From CAVVAE01 sp963746185 (lineage in GTDB: Bacteria > Actinomycetota > Actinomycetes > Propionibacteriales > Nocardioidaceae): DNA of 64,000 bases. A model generated the notes under the pieces. That model made no database searches and was not told the origin of the DNA. It worked only from the letters and a program-made list of their open reading frames with translations. This document shows positions 28,019 through 36,048 of the stretch, in pieces. Both the position numbers and the translations under genes were made by a program. The DNA lies in NCBI GenBank assembly GCA_963746185.1, contig CAVVAE010000002.1, positions 62,001-126,000 of the forward strand. Direction: 5' to 3'. The first letter of the stretch is position 1. Every line of letters begins with the position of its first letter.

Positions 28019-28444
28019 CCCGTCCTTGGCCAACGCCTGAAGCGCAAGGCGGTAGGAGTCGGTGCCGAAACCGGCGATCGTCCCCTGCGCCACCGCGGAG
28101 ATGACGCTGGTATGCCGGAACTGCTCGCGCGCATGCGGGTTGGACAGGTGAACCTCGATCAGCCGACCTTCGAGCTGAGCGCAGGCGTCACGCAGGGAGT
28201 AGCTGTAGTGCGTGAATGCAGCGGGGTTGAGCACCACCGAGGCGGATGCGTCGACCGCTTCGTGGATCCAGCCCACAAGCTCGGCCTCGTCATCGCTCTG
28301 CCTGACCTCGACGTCGAGTCCCAGCTCGCTGCCCCATCGTTCGCAGTCGGCGACGAGTTCGGCATGGGTCGTCGAGCCGTACACCTCAGGCTCTCGCGAG
28401 CCGAGGCGGCCGAGGTTAGGTCCATTCAGCACCAGCACGCGCAC
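28004..28444 (-). CDS. aroQ: 3-dehydroquinate dehydratase, type II
   Basis: Third step of the shikimate pathway. The 146-residue protein opens VLVLNGPNLGRLGSREPEVYG, where the catalytic Tyr and the mobile-loop Arg sit, and contains NPAAFTHYSYSLRDA (catalytic His region) and EVHLSNPHAREQFRH. These are complete type II features; type I enzymes are unrelated. It follows aroB by about 35 bases and ends the aroC-aroK-aroB-aroQ run. Confidence 0.96.
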   Translation of the reverse strand: MRVLVLNGPNLGRLGSREPEVYGSTTHAELVADCERWGSELGLDVEVRQSDDEAELVGWIHEAVDASASVVLNPAAFTHYSYSLRDACAQLEGRLIEVHLSNPHAREQFRHTSVISAVAQGTIAGFGTDSYRLALQALAKDGSASR

Positions 28445-28478
28445 GGGGCGAGCCTAGCCTTCGTGGTGCGGCTGCGGG

Positions 28479-29576
28479 CTAGGAAGTGACAGCGGCGAAC
28501 GCACCGGCCAGCAGCTCAGGGTCTGGCGCCTCGAGGATGGCGGGCTGCGCAACGCCGTCGAGGATCACGAAGCGCAGCCGATTCCCGCGCGACTTCTTGT
28601 CAACCTTCATCCCGTCTCCGAGCGTCTCCCACGATGCCCCGTCGTACGTCGTGGGGAGCCCGACGGTGGTGAGCACGTCGCGATGACGGGCCACGACGGA
28701 TGCGTCGAGCCGGCTGGCCAACCTGGCCAGCTCAGCGGCATACACCATGCCCACCGAGATCGCCTCACCGTGTCGCCAGGTGTAACTCTCTGCGCGCTCG
28801 ATCGCGTGACCGAGCGTGTGTCCGTAGTTGAGCGCCTCTCGTCCCACGTCTGCCCCGCTCGACGTCGCCTCCCGCAGGTCGACGGCGACCACGGCGGCTT
28901 TGACTGCGATCGACCGCTCGATCAGCTCTCGGCACGCGTCCGAGGTCGGATCCTTCGCGGCCGCCGGGTCTCGCTCGACAATCGCGAGGACCTCCTCGTC
29001 GGCGATGAAACCGCACTTGATGACCTCTGCCAGGCCGCTGACGATCTCGGGCTCGCCGAGGGACTCCAGGCTCGCGAGGTCACACAACACACCGGCTGGC
29101 TCATGGAACGCACCCACGAGGTTCTTGCCCTCGTCGGTGTTGATGCCGGTCTTGCCACCGACGGCCGCGTCGACCATGCCCAAGATGGAGGTCGGCAGAT
29201 GGACCACGCGAAGCCCTCGTAGGAACGTCGCCGCCACGAAACCGGCGAGATCGGTCGTCGCTCCTCCCCCGACGCTCACGACGGCGTCCGAGCGGGTGAA
29301 GCCGGCCTGCCCCAAGGCTTGCCAGCAACGCGTGGCCACCTCCGATGTCTTGGCCGCCTCGCCGTTCGGCACCTCGATCACCTGCACCTCGAAGCCCGCG
29401 GCCCCGAGGTGCTCACAGCTGGCCTGACCGGTCGCTGAGAGGGCCGCCGGGTGGATGACAGCCACCCGATGTGGCTCGCTGCCCACCAGCCCTGGAAGCT
29501 CGCCCAGCAGGCCGTGGCCGACCACGACGTCGTACGGCGCGGAGGTGTTGACTCGGATGCGGGTGACATCGCTCAT
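28479..29576 (-). CDS. aroB: 3-dehydroquinate synthase
   Basis: Second step of the shikimate pathway; NAD- and metal-dependent. The 365-residue protein has the NAD-binding GGGATTDLAGFVAATFLRG, the AAVGGKTGIN and NLVGAFHEP blocks, and metal-binding residues in EVIKCG and LNYGHTLGHAIE. All key motifs are intact. Its ATG overlaps the aroK stop by four bases, so the two are coupled. Length normal. Confidence 0.96.
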   Translation of the reverse strand: MSDVTRIRVNTSAPYDVVVGHGLLGELPGLVGSEPHRVAVIHPAALSATGQASCEHLGAAGFEVQVIEVPNGEAAKTSEVATRCWQALGQAGFTRSDAVVSVGGGATTDLAGFVAATFLRGLRVVHLPTSILGMVDAAVGGKTGINTDEGKNLVGAFHEPAGVLCDLASLESLGEPEIVSGLAEVIKCGFIADEEVLAIVERDPAAAKDPTSDACRELIERSIAVKAAVVAVDLREATSSGADVGREALNYGHTLGHAIERAESYTWRHGEAISVGMVYAAELARLASRLDASVVARHRDVLTTVGLPTTYDGASWETLGDGMKVDKKSRGNRLRFVILDGVAQPAILEAPDPELLAGAFAAVTS

Positions 29577-30097
29577 GCGAGCGCCTTCTCCACGGCGTCG
29601 GCGACCTCGTCAACGGTGAGCCCGTCGGTGGACACCGTCACGGTGGCGACCTCCTGGTAGAGCGGACGCCGGGCATCGAGGAGGGCCTTGAGCTGGCTGC
29701 GGACGTTGCCGAGGAGCAACGGTCGGGTGACGCCGAGCCCCACGCGCGACGCCGCATCGGCAAGCCCGACGTCGAGAAACGCGACCTGGTGGCCGACAAG
29801 GAGAGCCCGGACGTGGTCGGAGGTGACGGCACCACCCCCGAGCGCCAGCACGCCGACATGCTCCTCGAGGGCGCGCTCGACGGCATGACCTTCGAGCTCC
29901 CGGAAGAACCCCTCGCCCTCGTCAACGAAGATCTCCGCAATCGGTTTGCCAACGGTGGATTCGATGTCCGCATCGGTGTCACGCAGGTCCGTGCCCCATC
30001 GACGGGCGAGCAACGCACCGACGCTGCTCTTGCCTGCTCCCGGGGGTCCCACCAGAACCAGCTCCGGCCGCGAAGCCGAGTCGCCGTCCCGACTCAT
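29573..30097 (-). CDS. aroK: Shikimate kinase
   Basis: Phosphorylates shikimate with ATP. The 174-residue P-loop protein has Walker A GPPGAGKSSVG, the shikimate-binding DTDADIE and FFRELE, and the GGGAVTS loop. The lid Arg lies in the GVTRPLL region. It overlaps aroC upstream and aroB downstream by four bases. Length normal for the family. Confidence 0.96.
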   Translation of the reverse strand: MSRDGDSASRPELVLVGPPGAGKSSVGALLARRWGTDLRDTDADIESTVGKPIAEIFVDEGEGFFRELEGHAVERALEEHVGVLALGGGAVTSDHVRALLVGHQVAFLDVGLADAASRVGLGVTRPLLLGNVRSQLKALLDARRPLYQEVATVTVSTDGLTVDEVADAVEKALA

Positions 30098-31272
30098 TTG
30101 TGCCTCATCGCAGCGAGGTAGCCGTCACGGTTACGTCGGGTCTCACCGACCGAGTCGCCACCGAACTTCTCGACCGCCGCTTCGGCGAGCACCAGGGCCA
30201 CCATCGCCTCAGCGACGACGGCCGCCGCGGGTACGGCGCACACGTCCGAGCGCTGATGGTGCGCGACCGCCGCCTCGCCAGTCGAGACGTCGACGGTGCG
30301 CAAGGCGCGTGGGATCGTCGCGATCGGCTTCATCGCTGCCCGCACGCGCAGCACCTCTCCGGTCGACATGCCGCCTTCTGTGCCGCCCGACCGTCCCGAC
30401 GTACGACGGATGCCGTCCGGCCTAGGCTCCATCTCGTCGTGCGCGGCCGAGCCCGGCCCGCGGGCCAGCTCGAAGCCATCGCCGACCTCGACGCCTTTGA
30501 TGGCCTGGATGCCCATCAGCGCGCCAGCCAGCCGGGAGTCCAACCGCCGGTCCCAGTGCACGTGCGAACCGAGGCCTGGCGGCAGGCCATAGACGACGAC
30601 CTCCACGACGCCACCCAACGTGTCACCGTCTTGGTGCGCCTGGTCGATCTCCGCAATCATCGCCGCGCTCGCGTCAGGGTCCAGGCATCGCACGGGGTCA
30701 GCGTCGAGTGCGGCGACATCGTCGGGGCCAGGCAGCACGCCCGGTGGGGCCGTCGCCGACCCGATCGACACCACGTGCGCCACCAGCCGCACGTCGAGAG
30801 CCTGGTCAAGGAATGCCGCCGTCACGGCTCCGAGCGCCACTCTGGCGGCGGTCTCGCGCGCGCTGGCGCGTTCGAGCACTGGCCGCGCCTCGTCGAAGTC
30901 GTATTTCTGCATACCGACCAGATCGGCGTGCCCGGGTCGCGGCCGGGTGAGCGGTGCGTTGCGCGCCAGCCCCTCAAGGACCTCCGGGTCGACCGGGTCG
31001 GCAGCCATCACCTGCTCCCACTTCGGCCACTCGGTGTTGCCGATGGTCACCGCGACCGGACTGCCGATCGTGCTGCCGTGCCGGACGCCGCCGAGCAGGC
31101 TCACCTCGTCCTGTTCGAACGACATCCTCGAGCCCCGGCCGTAGCCGAGCCGCCGCCGCGCCAGCACGGCCACCAGGTCTGCGGTCGAGATCGTCACGCC
31201 GGCCGGCAGGCCCTCGAGAATCGCGACGAGAGCCTGGCCATGCGATTCCCCTGCGGTGAGCCATCGGAGCAT
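30094..31272 (-). CDS. aroC: Chorismate synthase
   Basis: Makes chorismate from EPSP with reduced FMN, the last step of the pathway. The protein (392 residues) opens MLRWLTAGESHGQAL, the family signature, and continues with GRGSRMSFEQDEVSLLGGVRHG and GHADLVGMQKY. The C-terminal signature is also visible (RTVDVSTGEAAVAHHQRSD). The ATG at 31272 is chosen because it gives the exact conserved N terminus; the longer open frame upstream is not conserved. Overlaps aroK by four bases. Confidence 0.96.
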   Translation of the reverse strand: MLRWLTAGESHGQALVAILEGLPAGVTISTADLVAVLARRRLGYGRGSRMSFEQDEVSLLGGVRHGSTIGSPVAVTIGNTEWPKWEQVMAADPVDPEVLEGLARNAPLTRPRPGHADLVGMQKYDFDEARPVLERASARETAARVALGAVTAAFLDQALDVRLVAHVVSIGSATAPPGVLPGPDDVAALDADPVRCLDPDASAAMIAEIDQAHQDGDTLGGVVEVVVYGLPPGLGSHVHWDRRLDSRLAGALMGIQAIKGVEVGDGFELARGPGSAAHDEMEPRPDGIRRTSGRSGGTEGGMSTGEVLRVRAAMKPIATIPRALRTVDVSTGEAAVAHHQRSDVCAVPAAAVVAEAMVALVLAEAAVEKFGGDSVGETRRNRDGYLAAMRHK

Positions 31273-31300
31273 GGGCAAAGTCAACCACGCGGGCCTAGGG

Positions 31301-32002
31301 TCAGAACGTGGTGTACCAGTCGGCAATCGACTGGCCCCAGACCAGCCCGACCAGCGACCCGAGCAGCATGAACGGACCGAACGGATAGTGCTTGCGGTCG
31401 ACAATCTTGGTGAGGGCGAGGAGAGCGCCGCCGATCCCGCCCAGCAGGAACCCGGCGTACATCCCGGTGACGAGCGCCCCCCAGCCGAGGTACCCGAGCG
31501 CCAATCCCAGCAGCCCAGACAGCCGGACGTCGCCGTACCCGAGCCCCTTCGGGTAGACCCACCACATGAGGAAGTAGAAGCCACCCATCGCCAGCCAACC
31601 CCAGCCAGACCGGAACAGATCGTTCGTACTGCCGTCGATCCAGGCCGCCAGTCCGACCAGCGCGACGATGATGGCGTACGACGGTGCGATCAGCCGCGTC
31701 GGCAGCAACCGGGTCTGTGCATCGACGTAGGCCAAGATCGTGCCGATCGCCACGAGGTAGACCCAGGCCGCGATGATCGGCTCCCCCGCCAAGGTGGCGC
31801 CGACAATCGCACCGACAACGCCTCCCGCTACGGCCAGCTTGAGCCGAAGGTGAGGGCGCGTAGCCAGTTCGGCATACGGTGTCTTCTCCGCGGCGTCGGA
31901 GTCGAGCTTGGGCTCGGGCAGCCGAGCGATGAGCTCCGGCCCGAGGCAGCACAACGCCGCGACGAGGACGGCGCACAACGCAGCCACAGCGAGGTCAGAC
32001 AC
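31301..32002 (-). CDS. Prepilin peptidase (type IV leader peptidase, A24 family)
   Basis: A 233-residue membrane aspartic peptidase that cleaves prepilin-like leader peptides. It has about six to seven hydrophobic helices. Both catalytic Asp are present: one in AYVDAQTRLLP (about residue 93) and one in the GxGD motif, GLGYGDVRLSG (about 152). The N-terminal Cys-rich methylase domain of longer PilD proteins is absent, as in most actinobacterial members. No pilin or secretion ATPase gene lies in the window, so the substrate is not known. Located 28 bases before aroC. Confidence 0.9.
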   Translation of the reverse strand: MSDLAVAALCAVLVAALCCLGPELIARLPEPKLDSDAAEKTPYAELATRPHLRLKLAVAGGVVGAIVGATLAGEPIIAAWVYLVAIGTILAYVDAQTRLLPTRLIAPSYAIIVALVGLAAWIDGSTNDLFRSGWGWLAMGGFYFLMWWVYPKGLGYGDVRLSGLLGLALGYLGWGALVTGMYAGFLLGGIGGALLALTKIVDRKHYPFGPFMLLGSLVGLVWGQSIADWYTTF

Positions 32003-32020
32003 CCGCCAGAGCCTAGGCCA

Positions 32021-33523
32021 CTAGCGGATCGTGTACGGCGACTGGAAGAAACCCGACGGGTCGTGTCGATGCTTGATCTGACGGAGCCGGGCGTAGTTTC
32101 CGTTGTAGTACGACCGCACCGCGCGGCCAGGTTCGAGGTAGTTGACATAGCCACCGACCGACGCCGATCCGATCGCCCGGTGAGCCTGCTTGATCCAGTC
32201 GTACGCCGCGTTGACCTGGTGACGGGTCGGCTGGTTGGGCAGACCGACGTACCACTGGATGTCGGCGAGGTGTCGGCGCCAGGGAAAGGCTGATGCCGCA
32301 GGCCTGATGTCGCGAACGGCGCCGGTCAGCGGATCGAGGATCACCGCCGCGGAACCATGGTGTGCCGCCCGCCTCGCGACGATCCGAGGCAACGTCTGTG
32401 AGAGCTGCTGGCTCATCGCTGCCACGACGTCACTGCCTGCAGCAAACGCCTCGCGGGACGATGTGGTTCCACCGCCCAAGAAGGCAATGCCGTCGAGGAA
32501 CGACTTCTCGAACGTCGACACACTCGTTGCGTCGACACCGACTGCGCGTTGAATCGCCGCCGCCTCGCGGTCCTGGTCACCCGGCGCGCACGTGCCCACG
32601 ACCCGGACTCGCGTCGACCCGTCGGCTGAGGCTTCCAACCGCAGGTTCATCCACGACGAGCGCGGCATCACGCGGATCCGGCTAGCCCATCCACGCAGCG
32701 TCCTCGCCGCTGCAGACCAGGGAAACGTCACGAGGAAGAAGCCCATCCGCCGGGCTTGGTGAGTGTGCAGCTGCATCGAGGTGACGACGCCGAAGTTTCC
32801 ACCACCTCCTCCACGGTTGGCCCAGAACAGGTCGGAGTTGTGGCGAGTGTTCGCGGTTCTGATAACTCCGTCCGCTGTCACGATCGTGAGCTCCCGCAAC
32901 CGGTCGCAGGTCAGGCCGTGGGAACGACTGTCGACCCCGAGACCGCCTCCGAGCAGCAGGCCGGCAGCGCCGACCGTCGGACACGTGCCGGTGGGGATGC
33001 TCCGGCCGTGGTGAGCGAGCGCCGCATGGACGGAGTAGAGATGCGCGCCCGCGCCGATCGTCGCCAACCCTGAACCGGAGTGGAAGTGGGTGCTCTTGAT
33101 CCGACCGACATCGATCACGATGCCGTTATCGACCGTCGATGCGCCGACGTAGCTGTGTCCGCCAGAACGAGGCCGTGCCCTGAGGTCGAATCGTCGTGCG
33201 AAGTCGATCGCCTCCTTCACGTCATGGGCGGACGTGGCCTCGATGATCGCGAGCGGCCGGATCTGGTCGAAGCGGGGGTTGAAGAGTCGCTTCTCCTGCG
33301 CGTAGTCGGAGCTCTGCCGGCGGATCACCTCGCCGTCGATCGAGGCAGCGAGTGCCCGCCAGTCGGCCCGGCGCGGTGGGGCTGCGGCTGACGCGGCTTG
33401 GGACGTGCCTGCCGATGCGGGATGACAGCCTGTCGTCAGGGCAAGCGATGCGGCCGCCGCACCCTGCAGGACGGTACGACGGGGAACGCCGTCAGCAGCC
33501 TGCAACACGGAGCCCTCGGTCAT
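32021..33523 (-). CDS. Exported FAD-linked oxidoreductase (berberine-bridge type)
   Basis: A 500-residue flavin oxidase. The N terminus has a twin-arginine type signal (VPRRTVLQGAAAASLAL) and a Cys (about 33) that might be lipidated. The PCMH FAD domain has RSGGHSY, whose His links FAD covalently, and GTCPTVGAAG, whose Cys is placed for a second link as in bicovalent enzymes. The C-terminal BBE segment (YYNGNYARLRQIKHRHDP) is present. Substrate unknown; sugars or aromatics are family possibilities. ATG at 33523 chosen to start just before the signal; no clear ribosome site. It interrupts the aro/mltG region. Confidence 0.88.
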   Translation of the reverse strand: MTEGSVLQAADGVPRRTVLQGAAAASLALTTGCHPASAGTSQAASAAAPPRRADWRALAASIDGEVIRRQSSDYAQEKRLFNPRFDQIRPLAIIEATSAHDVKEAIDFARRFDLRARPRSGGHSYVGASTVDNGIVIDVGRIKSTHFHSGSGLATIGAGAHLYSVHAALAHHGRSIPTGTCPTVGAAGLLLGGGLGVDSRSHGLTCDRLRELTIVTADGVIRTANTRHNSDLFWANRGGGGGNFGVVTSMQLHTHQARRMGFFLVTFPWSAAARTLRGWASRIRVMPRSSWMNLRLEASADGSTRVRVVGTCAPGDQDREAAAIQRAVGVDATSVSTFEKSFLDGIAFLGGGTTSSREAFAAGSDVVAAMSQQLSQTLPRIVARRAAHHGSAAVILDPLTGAVRDIRPAASAFPWRRHLADIQWYVGLPNQPTRHQVNAAYDWIKQAHRAIGSASVGGYVNYLEPGRAVRSYYNGNYARLRQIKHRHDPSGFFQSPYTIR

Positions 33524-33578
33524 ATCTCTACAACGCACAGTCCCCATCATCGGTTGCCCGGCGAGCCGTGACCAGCGT

Positions 33579-34418
33579 TCAGCTCTTCAGGGCTGACAGA
33601 CCGGCCAGTCTCATCTCCGCGATCGGCGCGCGGTCGGTCCCCGTCATTTGCTCCACTTGCAGCGCGGCCTGGTGAAGCAACAGCTCGAAGCCGGCGATGC
33701 AGGGTCGTTGCTGCGCGCGAGCAGCGGCCAGCAGGGGCGTGGTTGCGGGGTCGTAGATGACGTCGAAGACCGTGTCAGCGGCAGCCGCGAGTGTGGTGGC
33801 GACAGCTGACTGAGCGGTGGCCGGGATCGTCGAGACCACGAGATCGACGGGGTCGAGCTCGAGGCCGTCCACGTCCGCCATCAGTTCACGCACGGCCACG
33901 ACGACGCCGAGACGTCGACCCAGTGCGACCAGAGTCTCTGCCCGTGCCCGTGAGCGGGCGAGGACAGTGACGTCTCGCGCACCGAGCTCGACGACCGCCG
34001 CGAGAGCGGCGGCGGCGGTGGCGCCGGCGCCCACCAGCACCACGGAACGAACGTCCTCAACGTCAGCCGCCTCGAGAGCGCGAACGCAGCCAGCCATGTC
34101 GGTGTTGGAACCGCTCCAGGTGCCGTCGCTTTCGCGGACCATGGTGTTGACCGCCTCGAGCTGGGCCGCCATCGGTTCGACGTGGGCGCACAGGTCGATG
34201 GCAGCTCGTTTGAGCGGCATCGTCAGCGAGAGCCCTCGCCAGCTGCTGTCGAGCTCGGCAACATACGCCGCCAGCTGGTCGGTCTTGACGTCCGTCGCGT
34301 CGTACCGCCAGTCAAGGCCAAGAGCGGCGTAAGCGGCCCGATGCAGTACGGGTGACAGCGAGTGCGCGATCGGACTCCCGAGTACGCCACATCGGCGACT
34401 CGCTTGGTCAGCACTCAT
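33579..34418 (-). CDS. aroE: Shikimate 5-dehydrogenase
   Basis: Reduces 3-dehydroshikimate with NADPH. The 279-residue protein has the substrate-binding SLSP (about 20), the catalytic Lys in LSLTMPLKRAA, SGSNTDMAG and the NADP loop VGAGATAAAALAAV. The loop departs slightly from the usual GAGG form. The C-terminal helix region (GFELLLHQAALQVE) matches the family. It overlaps the end of mltG by 11 bases; alaS-ruvX-mltG-aroE is a common actinobacterial order. Confidence 0.94.
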   Translation of the reverse strand: MSADQASRRCGVLGSPIAHSLSPVLHRAAYAALGLDWRYDATDVKTDQLAAYVAELDSSWRGLSLTMPLKRAAIDLCAHVEPMAAQLEAVNTMVRESDGTWSGSNTDMAGCVRALEAADVEDVRSVVLVGAGATAAAALAAVVELGARDVTVLARSRARAETLVALGRRLGVVVAVRELMADVDGLELDPVDLVVSTIPATAQSAVATTLAAAADTVFDVIYDPATTPLLAAARAQQRPCIAGFELLLHQAALQVEQMTGTDRAPIAEMRLAGLSALKS

Positions 34419-35526
34419 CTGAGGTCGCGCAGTATTCCTGATACTCGTCGACGTTTCGGTTGTGCTCAGCCAGGGTCGACGCGAACTTGGTCTTGCCCGT
34501 CGCGAGGTTGACCGTGACGAAGTACAGGTAGTCCGTGTCGGCGGGTTCCAATGCTGCCTTCAGCGCTTCCTCACCGGGCGCGTTGATCGGTGTCGGCGGG
34601 AGGCCGGTGACGACATAGGTGTTGTACGGCGAGTCCGTCTGGCGCTGCTCCTCCGTCGTGGTCACCGTGCCACGCAATCCGAGGGCGTAGTGCAGCGTCG
34701 AGTCGAACTGGAGCGCCATGTCGATGTCGAGCCGGTTATACACGACGCTCGCCACCTGCTGCATGTCGGCGGTGCCGGACTCCGCCTGCACCAGGCTTGC
34801 GATCGTCACGATGTCTCCCGGGCTCTGCCCGAGCTGCTCGGCCTTGTCCTCAAGCTCGAGCGATGCCGCCACGTCGTTGAACTTCGCGACCATCTCATGG
34901 AGCAGGCCTGCAGCCGTCGTGTCCTCCTCGAGGTCGTACGTCGAAGGGAAGAGGTATCCCTCTGGGTTGCCGTTCGCATACGCCGGAAGGTCGAGCGCTT
35001 CGGTGTCGTCGTACGCCTTCTGCAGCTGCTTGGCGCTGAAGTCGGTCTGCTTCGCGATCGAGGCGAGGATCTCTTCTGCCCGGAGTCCCTCGGGGATCGT
35101 CACCGTCGGGTTCTTGATGAGCGAGTCGGGATTGACGAGCACCTGCAACGCACTGCGAGACGACATCTCCGAGAGCAGCTCGTAGCTGCCCACCTGGATC
35201 GTCAGCGACCGCTCATCAGCGCTTGCCGCGTCGGTGAATGCTTCGACTGACTTGACCACCCCGGCGTCATACAACGTGTTGCCAATGTCGGTCGCGGTGT
35301 CACCCTTGGCGACCTTGATCGTCACGGCTGGCTTGTGGCCGTCGCCGGAGTAGTCCTCCGGTCCCGAGAGAGCACCTTTGATGAGGTCGACGCCCTTGAT
35401 GTAGGCGAAGATGCTGATCACGGCGACGAGCGAGACCACGATCAGGATTCCGAGGCAGCCTCGTCCGCGTTTGGGTCTGGCGCGGTGGCCGGAGCCACGC
35501 AGCCCACCCACTCCTAGGTCGCTCAC
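34408..35526 (-). CDS. mltG: Endolytic murein transglycosylase MltG
   Basis: Cuts nascent peptidoglycan and is thought to end strand growth. The 372-residue protein has an Arg-rich cytoplasmic tail, one transmembrane helix (about 24-44), a LysM-like region (about 66-105) and the YceG catalytic domain. Key features are PEGYLFPSTYDL, the catalytic Glu in SLVQAESGTADMQQVASVVYNRL, and GLPPTPINAPGEEAL. It overlaps ruvX upstream by four bases and aroE downstream. Confidence 0.94.
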   Translation of the reverse strand: MSDLGVGGLRGSGHRARPKRGRGCLGILIVVSLVAVISIFAYIKGVDLIKGALSGPEDYSGDGHKPAVTIKVAKGDTATDIGNTLYDAGVVKSVEAFTDAASADERSLTIQVGSYELLSEMSSRSALQVLVNPDSLIKNPTVTIPEGLRAEEILASIAKQTDFSAKQLQKAYDDTEALDLPAYANGNPEGYLFPSTYDLEEDTTAAGLLHEMVAKFNDVAASLELEDKAEQLGQSPGDIVTIASLVQAESGTADMQQVASVVYNRLDIDMALQFDSTLHYALGLRGTVTTTEEQRQTDSPYNTYVVTGLPPTPINAPGEEALKAALEPADTDYLYFVTVNLATGKTKFASTLAEHNRNVDEYQEYCATSDEC

Positions 35527-36026
35527 GACGTCTGGCCTACTTCCTGCCCTGGTGGTCGCCCCGTCGACCTCTCGGTATCGATGGCGTGCTGCAGAATCAC
35601 GACTGCTGCCGCCTGGTCGATCACGGCGCGTCGTGCCGCCCCCGTCTTGCCTCGCTCACGAAGCACGCGTTCCGCGCTCACCGTAGTCAATCGCTCATCG
35701 AAGAGGCGAACCGGTACGGCGTGACCACCCTCGCGCAGGGCATCGTGGAGCGCGACAGCGAAAGCTGTGGCCTTGTCTGCGGCCGGGCCTTCCCGACCGG
35801 ACAGCGAGCGCGGCAGACCGACCACGACCTCGATGGCTTCCTCGTCCTCCACGAGCTGGACGAGGCGAGCCAGGTCGCCTGCGCCGCGAGGCACGGTCTC
35901 TACCGGTGTGGCAATCAGCCCTGCCGCGTCGCATCGGGCTACCCCGATCCGCACGTCGCCTACGTCGACACCAATGCGCACACCATGGCGAGGTTCGGGA
36001 CGCGCGGGCTCGGCTGGACGCATCAC
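35523..36026 (-). CDS. ruvX: Putative pre-16S rRNA nuclease / Holliday junction resolvase-like YqgF
   Basis: A 167-residue RNase-H-fold protein linked in E. coli to 5' maturation of 16S rRNA. It has the first acidic motif RIGVDVGDVRIGVA (Asp), the middle VVGLPRSLSGREGPAADKA, and the FDERLTTVSAERVL segment, with a C-terminal Asp in VIDQAAAVVILQ. Complete by these marks. It lies 22 bases after alaS and is coupled to mltG. Confidence 0.93.
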   Translation of the reverse strand: MMRPAEPARPEPRHGVRIGVDVGDVRIGVARCDAAGLIATPVETVPRGAGDLARLVQLVEDEEAIEVVVGLPRSLSGREGPAADKATAFAVALHDALREGGHAVPVRLFDERLTTVSAERVLRERGKTGAARRAVIDQAAAVVILQHAIDTERSTGRPPGQEVGQTS

Positions 36027-36048
36027 GATGTCTTCACAGTCAAGGGCC

